Of a stretch of DNA of 36,878 bases, positions 17,839 through 24,692 are shown piece by piece; position 1 is the first letter of the stretch, and every line of letters begins with the position of its first letter. A program made the position numbers and the translations under genes. The notes below the pieces were generated by a model. It was not told the DNA's origin and made no database searches. It worked only from the letters and a program-made list of their open reading frames with translations. The stretch is from Clostridiales bacterium (GTDB lineage: Bacteria > Bacillota > Clostridia > Clostridiales > Clostridiaceae), in NCBI GenBank assembly GCA_012519845.1, contig JAAYPK010000004.1, positions 1-36,878 on the forward strand, given 5' to 3'.

Positions 17839-19029
17839 ATGAAAAGAAAAGTATTAAAAATATTTAGCATAATTATTGCTCCACTATTGATTCTTCAATT
17901 GGCTAATTTCATTATATTAAAGAATGTTCCAAGTGCTATTTATACTAAAAATGAACAAACAGTAATGACTATAATACCAGAAGTAGGACCATTTAATACT
18001 ATTAACTATTCAGAGGAAAGCTTAAAGATAAGATTTCTTGGAGTAATACCAATAAAATCAATAAAGTTAAATAAAATTGAAGATTTAGAAGTAATCCCTG
18101 GTGGTAATTGTATTGGAGTTAAACTTTCGTCAAAAGGTGTATTAGTAGTAGGATTTTCAGATATAATTGTTGATGGTAGTAGTGTTGAATCACCAGCCAA
18201 AAAAGTTGGAATTGAAATAGGGGATTTGATTACAAAAATAAATAATATAGAAATTGAAAGCACATCATCTCTAATTAAAACTTTAAAGGATATTAATAAA
18301 GAAAAAGTAACAGTTGAGCTTATTAGAAATAATGAAATGTTAACGCGAGACATTAATTTAATTAAGGAAGATTCCAATATATACAAAATAGGTTTATGGA
18401 TAAGAGATACAACAGCTGGAGTAGGAACGCTTACCTTCTATGATGAAAAAACAGGTAAATTTGGAGCTTTAGGTCATCCTGTTACAGATGGTGATACAAA
18501 TAAATTATTTGATATTAAAAAAGGAGATTTAATTGAATCTTCAATAATAAGTATAAAAAAAGGTGAAAAGGGAGATCCAGGTGAATTAAGGGGAATATTC
18601 TTAAATGGCAATGAGCCCTTAGGCGAAATTAAAAAGAATACTGAGTGTGGTATTTTTGGAGAATGTTCACAAAAGCTTATGGAACAAAATAAAGGCAAAA
18701 AAATAAAAGTAGGATTTAGAGATGAAATAAAAGAAGGAAAAGCCAAAATAATAGCTACAATAGATGAAAATCCACCACAAGAATATGACATTGAAATTGT
18801 AAAATTATATCCACAAAGTAAGATTGATGCTAAAAGTATGCTTATTAAAATAACAGATGAAAGACTTTTAAATAAAACAGGAGGAATAGTTCAAGGAATG
18901 AGTGGAAGCCCAATAATTCAAGATAATAAATTGGTTGGAGCAGTTACTCATGTACTAATAAATAAGCCTGATATTGGATATGGTATTTATATAGATTGGA
19001 TGTTACAAGAATCAGGGATTATTAAATAA
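17839..19029 (+). CDS. spoIVB: SpoIVB serine peptidase, forespore signalling protease
   Basis: 396 residues with AAAGGAGG before the ATG. In Bacillus it is made in the forespore, crosses to the intermembrane space and cleaves SpoIVFA to start pro-SigK processing. N-terminal membrane anchor (about 7-28), a PDZ domain (about 95-175; SPAKKVGIEIGDLITKINN) and an S55 peptidase domain: GALGHPVTD carries catalytic-type His213, and GMSGSPI the Ser near 355. Ends ...GIYIDWMLQESGIIK, as in the family. Opposite-strand frames here are shadows. Confidence 0.96.
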   Translation: MKRKVLKIFSIIIAPLLILQLANFIILKNVPSAIYTKNEQTVMTIIPEVGPFNTINYSEESLKIRFLGVIPIKSIKLNKIEDLEVIPGGNCIGVKLSSKGVLVVGFSDIIVDGSSVESPAKKVGIEIGDLITKINNIEIESTSSLIKTLKDINKEKVTVELIRNNEMLTRDINLIKEDSNIYKIGLWIRDTTAGVGTLTFYDEKTGKFGALGHPVTDGDTNKLFDIKKGDLIESSIISIKKGEKGDPGELRGIFLNGNEPLGEIKKNTECGIFGECSQKLMEQNKGKKIKVGFRDEIKEGKAKIIATIDENPPQEYDIEIVKLYPQSKIDAKSMLIKITDERLLNKTGGIVQGMSGSPIIQDNKLVGAVTHVLINKPDIGYGIYIDWMLQESGIIK

Positions 19030-19076
19030 ACAAAATACAATATATGTAAAAATAATATTTTTTTTGCAATAACCTA

Positions 19077-19163
19077 TTTACGAATGGAAAAAAATAGTGT
19101 ATAATTTACAAATAGTGGAAGATGTAATAAATGAATGAAGAAATTTCGATAATGTAGTATAAT
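19077..19163 (+). promoter_or_regulatory. spo0A upstream region: SigA-type promoter and possible 0A box
   Basis: The 292-bp gap before spo0A holds TTTACG (19077-19082), 17 bp, TATAAT (19100-19105), a good vegetative promoter. Downstream lie TTCGATA (19145-19151), one base from an inverted 0A box (TTCGACA), and a second TATAAT at 19158-19163 without a clear -35. The long leader (about 210 nt) is unusual and AT-rich. A SigH promoter, expected by analogy with Bacillus, is not convincing: TGGAAGA and GAAT at 19116-19136 are too close. Confidence 0.5.
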
Positions 19164-19321
19164 AAATTATAATGAACATTGTGTTATAAAAATATTGTGA
19201 TTTATTATGTATAGACAGAAATATCTATCATTTTAATGAATATTACAGTATAATAATTCCATTAAGGGAACAGAAATACAGTTTTATGAGTGATTAATTA
19301 AGTTAAAAAGGGGAATGAAAA

Positions 19322-20140
19322 ATGGAAAATAACAAGATATCTGTTTTAATAGCAGATGACAATAAGGAATTTTGCACTATCTTAAATGATTATTTATTAA
19401 ATCAAAAGGATATAGTAGTTACTGCTATAGCAAAAGATGGTAAAGAAGCTTTAGATTTAATAGAAGAAAAAAAGCCTGATTTAGTTGTTTTAGACATAAT
19501 TATGCCTCATTTAGATGGTTTGGGGGTATTGGAAAAATTAAATAATATGAAATTAGATAAATTTCCAAGAATAATAATTTTATCAGCAGTGGGTCAGGAT
19601 AAAATTACTCAACAAGCAATTACATTAGGCGCAGATTATTATGTAGTTAAGCCATTTGACATGGATGTTTTTACAAAAAGAATTAGGGAAATGTTTAATA
19701 ATAATTCTTCTGAAAAAATAGTGCAAAATAGCACATCTACAATGCCAATAGTTGAAAGAGAAGCGGCTGCAACTGGAAATGGACCAGTTGATTTAGAAAC
19801 TGAAATAATAAGTATAATTCATGAAATAGGAGTGCCTGCACATATAAAAGGCTATATGTATTTAAGAGAAGCAATAACAATGGTAGTAAATGATATGGAA
19901 CTATTGTCAGCTGTAACTAAAGAATTATATCCATCTATAGCTAAAAAATATAATACTACAGCATCAAGAGTAGAAAGAGCTATAAGACATGCAATAGAAG
20001 TAGCTTGGGGAAGAGGCCAAGTGGAGGCTATTAATAAATTATTTGGATATACAATTCACAATGAAAAAGGTAAGCCAACAAATAGTGAATTTATTGCTAT
20101 AATAGCTGATAAGCTAAGATTAAAGAATAAAGTATCTTAA
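19322..20140 (+). CDS. spo0A: Spo0A, master regulator of sporulation
   Basis: 272 residues with AAGGGG before the ATG. Response regulator: receiver domain about 5-125 with acidic pocket ADD (11-13), phosphoacceptor Asp58 in VVLDIIMP and Lys near 108 (VVKPFD). The C-terminal DNA-binding domain (about 155-272) is highly conserved: [37 protein letters not shown]. Phosphorylated Spo0A binds TGnCGAA boxes; one perfect box occurs in this window at 29844. In clostridia it is usually phosphorylated directly by orphan kinases. Confidence 0.98.
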   Translation: MENNKISVLIADDNKEFCTILNDYLLNQKDIVVTAIAKDGKEALDLIEEKKPDLVVLDIIMPHLDGLGVLEKLNNMKLDKFPRIIILSAVGQDKITQQAITLGADYYVVKPFDMDVFTKRIREMFNNNSSEKIVQNSTSTMPIVEREAAATGNGPVDLETEIISIIHEIGVPAHIKGYMYLREAITMVVNDMELLSAVTKELYPSIAKKYNTTASRVERAIRHAIEVAWGRGQVEAINKLFGYTIHNEKGKPTNSEFIAIIADKLRLKNKVS

Positions 20141-20185
20141 ATTGTTTGATATAAATATTAAAAAATATTAATTTCAATAAAATAA

Positions 20186-20239
20186 TAAAAATCATTATTA
20201 AGATCGGTGATAAATAAATCGGGTTAATAATGATTTTTT
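20186..20239 (+). terminator. Rho-independent terminator of spo0A
   Basis: Arms AAATCATTATTAA and TTAATAATGATTT pair perfectly around a loop of about 22 nt, followed by six T. The loop carries the small inverted pair GATCGG / ATCGGG. Confidence 0.82.
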
Positions 20240-20321
20240 CATGGAAAAATAAATTTTGATACTTATTCATGTTTAAAGATTTTAATATTTTTTTGCAATA
20301 AAAAATGAAAGAGGATTAAAT

Positions 20322-20735
20322 TTGAAAAAAGAAATAAAAAATGATGTAAGAAATTTACTTGTAGGTTCATTTGCATTCATTATTTTTACTCAAATAATGA
20401 ATTATTTATTTGGAACAATTTGTACATTAAAACTTTTCTTTGGGATTCCTTGCCCATTCTGTGGTATTACGAGGGCTGCTATTGAATTGCTTAATTTAAA
20501 TATAAAAAAATCATTTGAAATGCATCCTTTACTTATTTTTGTAATTATTGCTATGATTTTTTATTTATTTAATAAATATTTTTGTGAAAAATATGTAAAA
20601 ATATATAAAATATATGTTATAATACTATTGTTTCTTTTTATAACAATATATGTTTTAAGAATGATTAATGACTTTCCTAATGTAGAGCCTTTAGTTTATT
20701 TTGATAATAATATATTTCATATAATAAAGAAATAA
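20322..20735 (+). CDS. DUF2752 membrane protein
   Basis: 137 residues from a TTG start with GAGGAT upstream. The family signature is present: GIPCPFCGITRAAIELL (about 43-59), with the CxxC and TR followed by HPL (about 71). Three or four membrane helices (about 12-30, 68-86, 93-125). Function unknown; DUF2752 proteins are thought to sit in the inner membrane. The next gene also encodes a small membrane protein 31 nt downstream, so the two may be co-transcribed. Confidence 0.85.
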   Translation: MKKEIKNDVRNLLVGSFAFIIFTQIMNYLFGTICTLKLFFGIPCPFCGITRAAIELLNLNIKKSFEMHPLLIFVIIAMIFYLFNKYFCEKYVKIYKIYVIILLFLFITIYVLRMINDFPNVEPLVYFDNNIFHIIKK

Positions 20736-20766
20736 ATAGGGATATAAATAAAGAGGAGGATGAAAA

Positions 20767-21027
20767 ATGGATAATAATGGGTTTGATTTTTCACAAGAAG
20801 ACAATAAGGTAATGACTGTTGGACAGTGGGTAATTACAATATTAGTTTATTCAATTCCGTGTGTAAATATTGTAATGATGTTTGTTTGGGCATTTGGAAG
20901 TGGAAATAATAACAGAAAGAATTATTCAAGAGCTATGTTAATTTATATGGCAATTGGTATAGTACTATATTTAATTTTTTTCTTAGTATTTGGTGCAGCT
21001 ATTTTTGGTAACTTAGATAAAATGTAA
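20767..21027 (+). CDS. Small two-helix membrane protein, function unknown
   Basis: 86 residues with GAGGAGG before the ATG. An acidic polar head is followed by membrane helix 1 (about 18-43) with TVGQWVITILVYSIPCVNIV, a short polar loop (FGSGNNNRKNYSRA) and helix 2 (about 55-80). The sequence V-x-NIVMMFVWAFGS plus an NxxRxNY loop is common in small membrane proteins of Firmicutes and Bacteroidetes, to which I cannot assign a role. A terminator follows, so it ends a two-gene unit with the DUF2752 gene. Confidence 0.75.
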   Translation: MDNNGFDFSQEDNKVMTVGQWVITILVYSIPCVNIVMMFVWAFGSGNNNRKNYSRAMLIYMAIGIVLYLIFFLVFGAAIFGNLDKM

Positions 21028-21043
21028 GTACATATCATTAGAA

Positions 21044-21079
21044 GAATTTCTTGAAATAAACTTCAAGAAATTTTTTTAT
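21044..21079 (+). terminator. Rho-independent terminator
   Basis: Arms AATTTCTTGAA and TTCAAGAAATT, 6-nt loop, followed by a run of T. It closes the DUF2752 unit. Confidence 0.88.
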
Positions 21080-21096
21080 ATATTGATATAATAAAA

Positions 21097-21167
21097 TGAA
21101 AATGATTATCAATAACTATTGACAAAAATTAAATAATGTATTATTATTTAATTGAAAATAGTTATCA
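21097..21167 (+). promoter_or_regulatory. Promoter flanked by two Fur-box-like sites
   Basis: TTGACA (21119-21124), 17 bp, TATTAT (21142-21147) is a strong SigA promoter. TGAAAATGATTATCA (21097-21111) matches the 7-1-7 Fur pattern TGATAATnATTATCA with one mismatch. TGAAAATAGTTATCA (21153-21167), at the expected start site, matches with two. No gene of convincing size starts before the terminator at 21266. Confidence 0.6.
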
Positions 21168-21300
21168 TTAAATAACTGATGTGAATAAATTTATTTTACT
21201 ATCTTATCGCGTTCAAAAAATAGAGTTATTCTCCCATTAAAAGTATTAGTTATTTATTATGCTTTGGAGTACTTCTTATAGAGGTGCTCCTTTGTATTTA
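21154..21300 (+). ncRNA. Candidate Fur-regulated small RNA
   Basis: This fills the larger part of the 324-bp gap between 21028 and 21351. The promoter above would start a transcript near 21154. A hairpin with 10-bp arms GGAGTACTTC / GAGGTGCTCC (two G-U pairs), 5-nt loop, lies at 21266-21290, then TTTGTATTTATT. The transcript of about 140 nt carries TTCTCCCATT (about 21229-21238), complementary to GGGAGAA-type ribosome sites, as in Fur-controlled sRNAs such as Bacillus FsrA. The only open frame is 19 codons from a GTG near 21181 without ribosome site. An alternative is a 5' leader of aroQ, but that gene has its own promoter. Confidence 0.42.
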
Positions 21301-21319
21301 TTAATAAATTTGATATAAT
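21291..21319 (+). promoter_or_regulatory. Possible SigA promoter of aroQ
   Basis: TATAAT (21314-21319) preceded by TGA (extended -10); weak -35 TTTGTA (21291-21296) at 17 bp. It overlaps the tail of the upstream terminator. Confidence 0.5.
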
Positions 21320-21351
21320 ATTTTAATAGATAGAGTAAGGGGGACATCACT

Positions 21352-21798
21352 ATGAAATTTATGGTTATTAATGGACCTAATATTAATATGACAGGTATAA
21401 GAGAAAAAGGTGTCTATGGAACTAAAACCTTTGAGGAAATATGTAAAATAATTAAAGAAGTAGGAGCTGAGAAGGGATATAAAATTGATTTATTCCAAAG
21501 TAATTCAGAAGGAGAAATAATAGATTTTCTTCAAAAAGCGTATTTTGATAAATATGATGGAGTGATTATTAATCCAGGTGCCTACACTCATTATAGTTAT
21601 GCAATTCATGATGCCATTAAGGGAAATGTTAACATACCAACAGTTGAAGTGCATATGTCTAATATACATGCTAGAGAAGAGTTTAGAAAAGAATCTAAAA
21701 CTGCACCTGCTTGCATAGGACAATTATGTGGATTTGGTTATTTTGGTTATATATTGGCAATGGATGCTTTGGAAAATTATATAAATAATAAAAATTAA
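21352..21798 (+). CDS. aroQ: 3-dehydroquinate dehydratase, type II
   Basis: 148 residues with AAGGGGGA before the ATG. It converts dehydroquinate to dehydroshikimate, third step of the shikimate route. Motifs: GPNINMTG (8-15) with catalytic-type Tyr22, FQSNSEGEIID (48-58), NPGAYTHYS (74-82) with His80, EVHMSNIHAREEFR (99-112) with His101 and Arg108. In Bacillus yqhS (same family) also lies near efp and spoIIIA, though here it is 19 kb from efp. The opposite-strand frames are shadows. Confidence 0.97.
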   Translation: MKFMVINGPNINMTGIREKGVYGTKTFEEICKIIKEVGAEKGYKIDLFQSNSEGEIIDFLQKAYFDKYDGVIINPGAYTHYSYAIHDAIKGNVNIPTVEVHMSNIHAREEFRKESKTAPACIGQLCGFGYFGYILAMDALENYINNKN

Positions 21799-21813
21799 GT
21801 AGTCATTTTTTAA

Positions 21814-21838
21814 TTCCTTAATATAATATATTAAGGAA
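21814..21838 (+). promoter_or_regulatory. Hairpin covering the amidase ribosome binding site
   Basis: Perfect 11-bp stem TTCCTTAATAT / ATATTAAGGAA with a 3-nt loop. The AAGGAA of the 3' arm is the ribosome site for the ATG at 21848. There is no T run after it, so it is not a typical terminator. It could reduce translation when read through from aroQ. Confidence 0.55.
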
Positions 21839-21847
21839 GTGAAAAAA

Positions 21848-22681
21848 ATGAAAATTGCAATTGACTTAGGACATGGAGTAGGACAGGATAGAGGGGCTGT
21901 TGGAATAATTAATGAGGAAACTATAATTAATTCTGTAGGAAGAATCGTTATAGAAGAGCTGAAAAAAAGAGGACATTTTATCTTAGATGTTAGACCTTTA
22001 AATTCAAGATCTGTTAGTGAGTCATTAAGTAATAGAGTTAATAGTAGTAATAATTTTAATCCAGATATATTCATTAGTATTCATGCAAATGCTGGTGGAG
22101 GAAAAGGTAGCGAGATATTTACCTATAAAGGATCAAAAATTCAAGAGGCACTTAACATTTTGTCTAATATTGAGAAGTTAGGTTTTGTTAATAGGGGCAT
22201 TAAAGATGGAAGTTCTTTATTTGTAATAAGAAATACGGTATCAACTGCAATGTTAATTGAAATATGTTTTGTTGATACGTCTTCTGATGTTAATATTTAT
22301 AATACTGTAGGACCACAAAAAATAGCTGAGGCAATTATTAATGGAATATTAGGTAATTCAATTAATTATAATAATACTGGAATTGAAGATAGCTCCAATA
22401 GTTGGATTACAAGGTTCCAAAAGGAAATAAATTTACAAGGATTTGGTGCAATTGATGTTGATGGTATAGCAGGACCTAAAACTTTAGGAGCAAGTCCTAT
22501 GATTAAGATAGGTGCACAAGGGAATATTACTAGATTACTACAAGAAAAGCTAGGAATTAGTGTAGATGGAATTTTTGGACCTAATACTAAAAAAGCTGTA
22601 GAATTATTTCAAAAGAAAAATGGTTTAGTAGTAGATGGAATAATTGGTGTTAATACCTGGAGCAAATTACTTGGATTATAG
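21848..22681 (+). CDS. N-acetylmuramoyl-L-alanine amidase with peptidoglycan-binding repeats (endolysin-like)
   Basis: 277 residues from the ATG at 21848 (AAGGAA 8 nt upstream; GTG at 21839 overlaps that site and is rejected). Amidase_3 domain about 1-175 with the zinc ligands His9 (DLGHG), Glu23 and His79 (ISIHANAGG), and catalytic Glu139 (IEICFVDT). The C-terminal part (about 186-277) has two PG_binding_1-type repeats, the last being VDGIFGPNTKKAVELFQKK and GLVVDGIIGVNTWSKLL. There is no signal peptide or membrane segment, as in phage endolysins. No phage genes surround it. It may act through a holin-like export, in mother-cell lysis, or be a domesticated phage gene. Confidence 0.9.
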   Translation: MKIAIDLGHGVGQDRGAVGIINEETIINSVGRIVIEELKKRGHFILDVRPLNSRSVSESLSNRVNSSNNFNPDIFISIHANAGGGKGSEIFTYKGSKIQEALNILSNIEKLGFVNRGIKDGSSLFVIRNTVSTAMLIEICFVDTSSDVNIYNTVGPQKIAEAIINGILGNSINYNNTGIEDSSNSWITRFQKEINLQGFGAIDVDGIAGPKTLGASPMIKIGAQGNITRLLQEKLGISVDGIFGPNTKKAVELFQKKNGLVVDGIIGVNTWSKLLGL

Positions 22682-22689
22682 TAATTTGT

Positions 22690-22733
22690 GGGTGCATTAT
22701 ATCATAAAAAGTGGTATACTGCATCCTTTATTT
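22690..22733 (+). terminator. Probable terminator of the amidase gene
   Basis: Arms GGGTGCA (22690-22696) and TGCATCC (22720-22726), with one G-U pair and further TATA pairing inside, then TTTATTT. Confidence 0.6.
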
Positions 22734-22759
22734 AATTAATTATTTAAGGTGGTATAAAA

Positions 22760-23278
22760 ATGGATTTAACAGAACAAGTTATTAGTAAAGAAGTTATGTT
22801 TAAAGGAGATTTTCTGACTGTTGAAAGGACTAAAGTTAAGTTGCCAAATGGAAAAGAAGGAAATAGAGATATAGTTAGACATCCTGGAGCAGTGGCAATT
22901 TTAGCATTTTTAGATGAAGATACTATTATTTTAGAAAAACAGTTTAGGTTACCTTTTAACAAAACTATACTAGAAATTCCAGCAGGAAAGTTGGAGAATA
23001 ATGAAAATATAGAAAATGCTGCCCGTAGGGAATTGGAAGAAGAAACAGGGTATAAGGCTAACAAAATGGAGTTTTTAGGAAAAATAATGACGGCAGCTGG
23101 TTTCTGTGATGAATTCATATACATATACAAGGCTACAGAATTATATTCTGGAGCTAAAAATTGTGATGAGGATGAATTTATAGAAATTGACGGATATAAA
23201 ATTTCTAAAGTAAAAGAAATGATAAAAAAAGGTGAAATAATGGATGTAAAAACTATTTCAGCCTTAATGTACTTATAA
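22760..23278 (+). CDS. nudF: ADP-ribose pyrophosphatase (Nudix)
   Basis: 172 residues with AAGGTGG before the ATG. Hydrolyses ADP-ribose to AMP and ribose-5-phosphate. The Nudix box (GX5EX7REUXEEXGU) runs from Gly76 to about Tyr98: GKLENNENIENAARRELEEE then TGY. The upstream sequence ILEKQFRLPFNKTILEIPAG and downstream GFCDEFIYIYKA are typical of the NudF branch. It is 17 nt from the U32 gene, so they may share a transcript. The opposite-strand frame is a shadow. Confidence 0.93.
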   Translation: MDLTEQVISKEVMFKGDFLTVERTKVKLPNGKEGNRDIVRHPGAVAILAFLDEDTIILEKQFRLPFNKTILEIPAGKLENNENIENAARRELEEETGYKANKMEFLGKIMTAAGFCDEFIYIYKATELYSGAKNCDEDEFIEIDGYKISKVKEMIKKGEIMDVKTISALMYL

Positions 23279-23295
23279 AAAGAAAGGAAAATAAT

Positions 23296-24522
23296 ATGAT
23301 AAATAAAAAGCCAGAGCTTTTAGCTCCAGCAGGTAATTTAGAAAAACTAAAAATTGCATTTCAGTATGGAGCAGATGCTGTATATTTTGGAGGAGAATTA
23401 TTTAATTTAAGGGCTGCAGCTAAGAACTTCACTATTGAAGAAATTAAAGAAGGGGCAGAGTATGCACATAAACTTGGAAAGAAAATTTATTGTACAGTAA
23501 ATGTTATGCCAAGAAATAATGAATTAGAAATGTTGCCTAAATTCTTAATGGATATTGAAGAAGCTAATGTGGATGCTGTATTAGTTTCAGATTTAGGTGT
23601 TTTATCAATAGTAAAAAAATATACAAATTTACCTATTCATATTAGTACTCAAGCTAATACTATAAATTATGAGGCTTGCAATATGTATGAAAGCCTTGGA
23701 GCAGAAAGAGTAGTTTTAGCAAGAGAATGTTCTATGAATGAGATAAAAGAAATAAGAAATAATATTTCTAATGATTTAGAACTAGAAGTGTTTGTTCATG
23801 GAGCAATGTGTATGTCTTATTCAGGAAGGTGCCTTTTATCAAGTTTTATGGCAAACCGTGATTCTAATAGAGGTTCTTGTGCTCAATCTTGTAGATGGAA
23901 GTATACATTAATGGAAGAAAAAAGGCAGGGAGAATATTTTCCTATTGAAGAAGATTCAAATGGTACGTATATAATGAATTCTAAGGACTTATGTATGATA
24001 GAATATATACCTGAATTAATTGAAGCTGGTGTAAGTTCATTAAAAATTGAAGGAAGGAATAAAAGTGAATACTATGTTGCTATTATAGTAAATGCATATA
24101 GAAAAGCTTTGGATTTGTATTTCAGTGATCCAGAAAATTATAAACTACCAAAGGAATTATTAGATGAAGTTTATAAAGTAAGTCATAGAAAATATTTTAC
24201 TGGTTTTTACTTTAATGAACCTAAAGAAGATGGATTCATTTATGATACTAATAATCACATACGGGAGTATGATGTTGTTGGGATTGTTATAGATTATGAT
24301 AATAAAACTAAAATGGCTACATTAAAACAAAGAAATAAATTTTCACTTGAAGATGAGGTGGAAATATTATCACCAAAATCTTTTAATGAAAAATTTAAAA
24401 TAAATAAATTACTTGATGAAGAGGATAATCCTTTAGAAACTGCAAATCATCCAGGAATGATTTGTAAAATTCAGTCTCCATATCCTTTAGAAAAGAATAC
24501 TTTTATACGAAAAAAAGTGTAA
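23296..24522 (+). CDS. trhP: U32-family protein, TrhP-like tRNA hydroxylation factor
   Basis: 408 residues with AAAGGA upstream. N-terminal TIM-barrel-type domain PELLAPAGNLEKLKIAFQYG and DAVYFGG. The U32 signature VFVHGAMCMSYSGRCLLSS (about 168-186) is followed by the Cys set GSCAQSCRW, which with the preceding Cys residues probably binds an iron-sulfur cluster, and a C-terminal U32_C domain (about 335-408). This architecture matches E. coli TrhP/YegQ and Bacillus YrrO, which make 5-hydroxyuridine at tRNA position 34 from prephenate. Older annotations call such proteins collagenases; the tRNA role is better supported by knowledge of the family. Confidence 0.85.
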   Translation: MINKKPELLAPAGNLEKLKIAFQYGADAVYFGGELFNLRAAAKNFTIEEIKEGAEYAHKLGKKIYCTVNVMPRNNELEMLPKFLMDIEEANVDAVLVSDLGVLSIVKKYTNLPIHISTQANTINYEACNMYESLGAERVVLARECSMNEIKEIRNNISNDLELEVFVHGAMCMSYSGRCLLSSFMANRDSNRGSCAQSCRWKYTLMEEKRQGEYFPIEEDSNGTYIMNSKDLCMIEYIPELIEAGVSSLKIEGRNKSEYYVAIIVNAYRKALDLYFSDPENYKLPKELLDEVYKVSHRKYFTGFYFNEPKEDGFIYDTNNHIREYDVVGIVIDYDNKTKMATLKQRNKFSLEDEVEILSPKSFNEKFKINKLLDEEDNPLETANHPGMICKIQSPYPLEKNTFIRKKV

Positions 24523-24555
24523 AAATAAAAGAGTTTTAATAAATAAGCTAATTAT

Positions 24556-24602
24556 AAGGTGGAATGATAAAGTTTATGTATACTTTTATCATTCCACTTT
24601 TC
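24556..24602 (+). terminator. Rho-independent terminator
   Basis: Arms GTGGAATGATAAA and TTTATCATTCCAC, 13-bp perfect stem, then CTTTT. Ends the nudF-U32 unit. Confidence 0.85.
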
Positions 24603-24631
24603 ATACCAAAAAGGACGAAATATGTAAAATA

Positions 24632-24660
24632 TTTAAATTATACAGAAAATATTGTATAAT
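24632..24660 (+). promoter_or_regulatory. Probable SigA promoter
   Basis: TTTAAA (24632-24637), 17 bp, TATAAT (24655-24660), 33 bp upstream of the next gene. Confidence 0.5.
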
Positions 24661-24692
24661 TATACTGTTATAATTAATAAGGGGAGGACAAA

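Noticed and set aside
19116-19136. SigH promoter for spo0A
   Set aside because: TGGAAGA and GAAT are too close together (about 10 bp) and match poorly.
21181-21240. 19-codon frame from a GTG inside the sRNA candidate
   Set aside because: No ribosome site and no recognisable sequence; too weak to call a gene.
21839-21847. GTG start of the amidase
   Set aside because: It overlaps the ribosome site itself; the ATG at 21848 has normal spacing.
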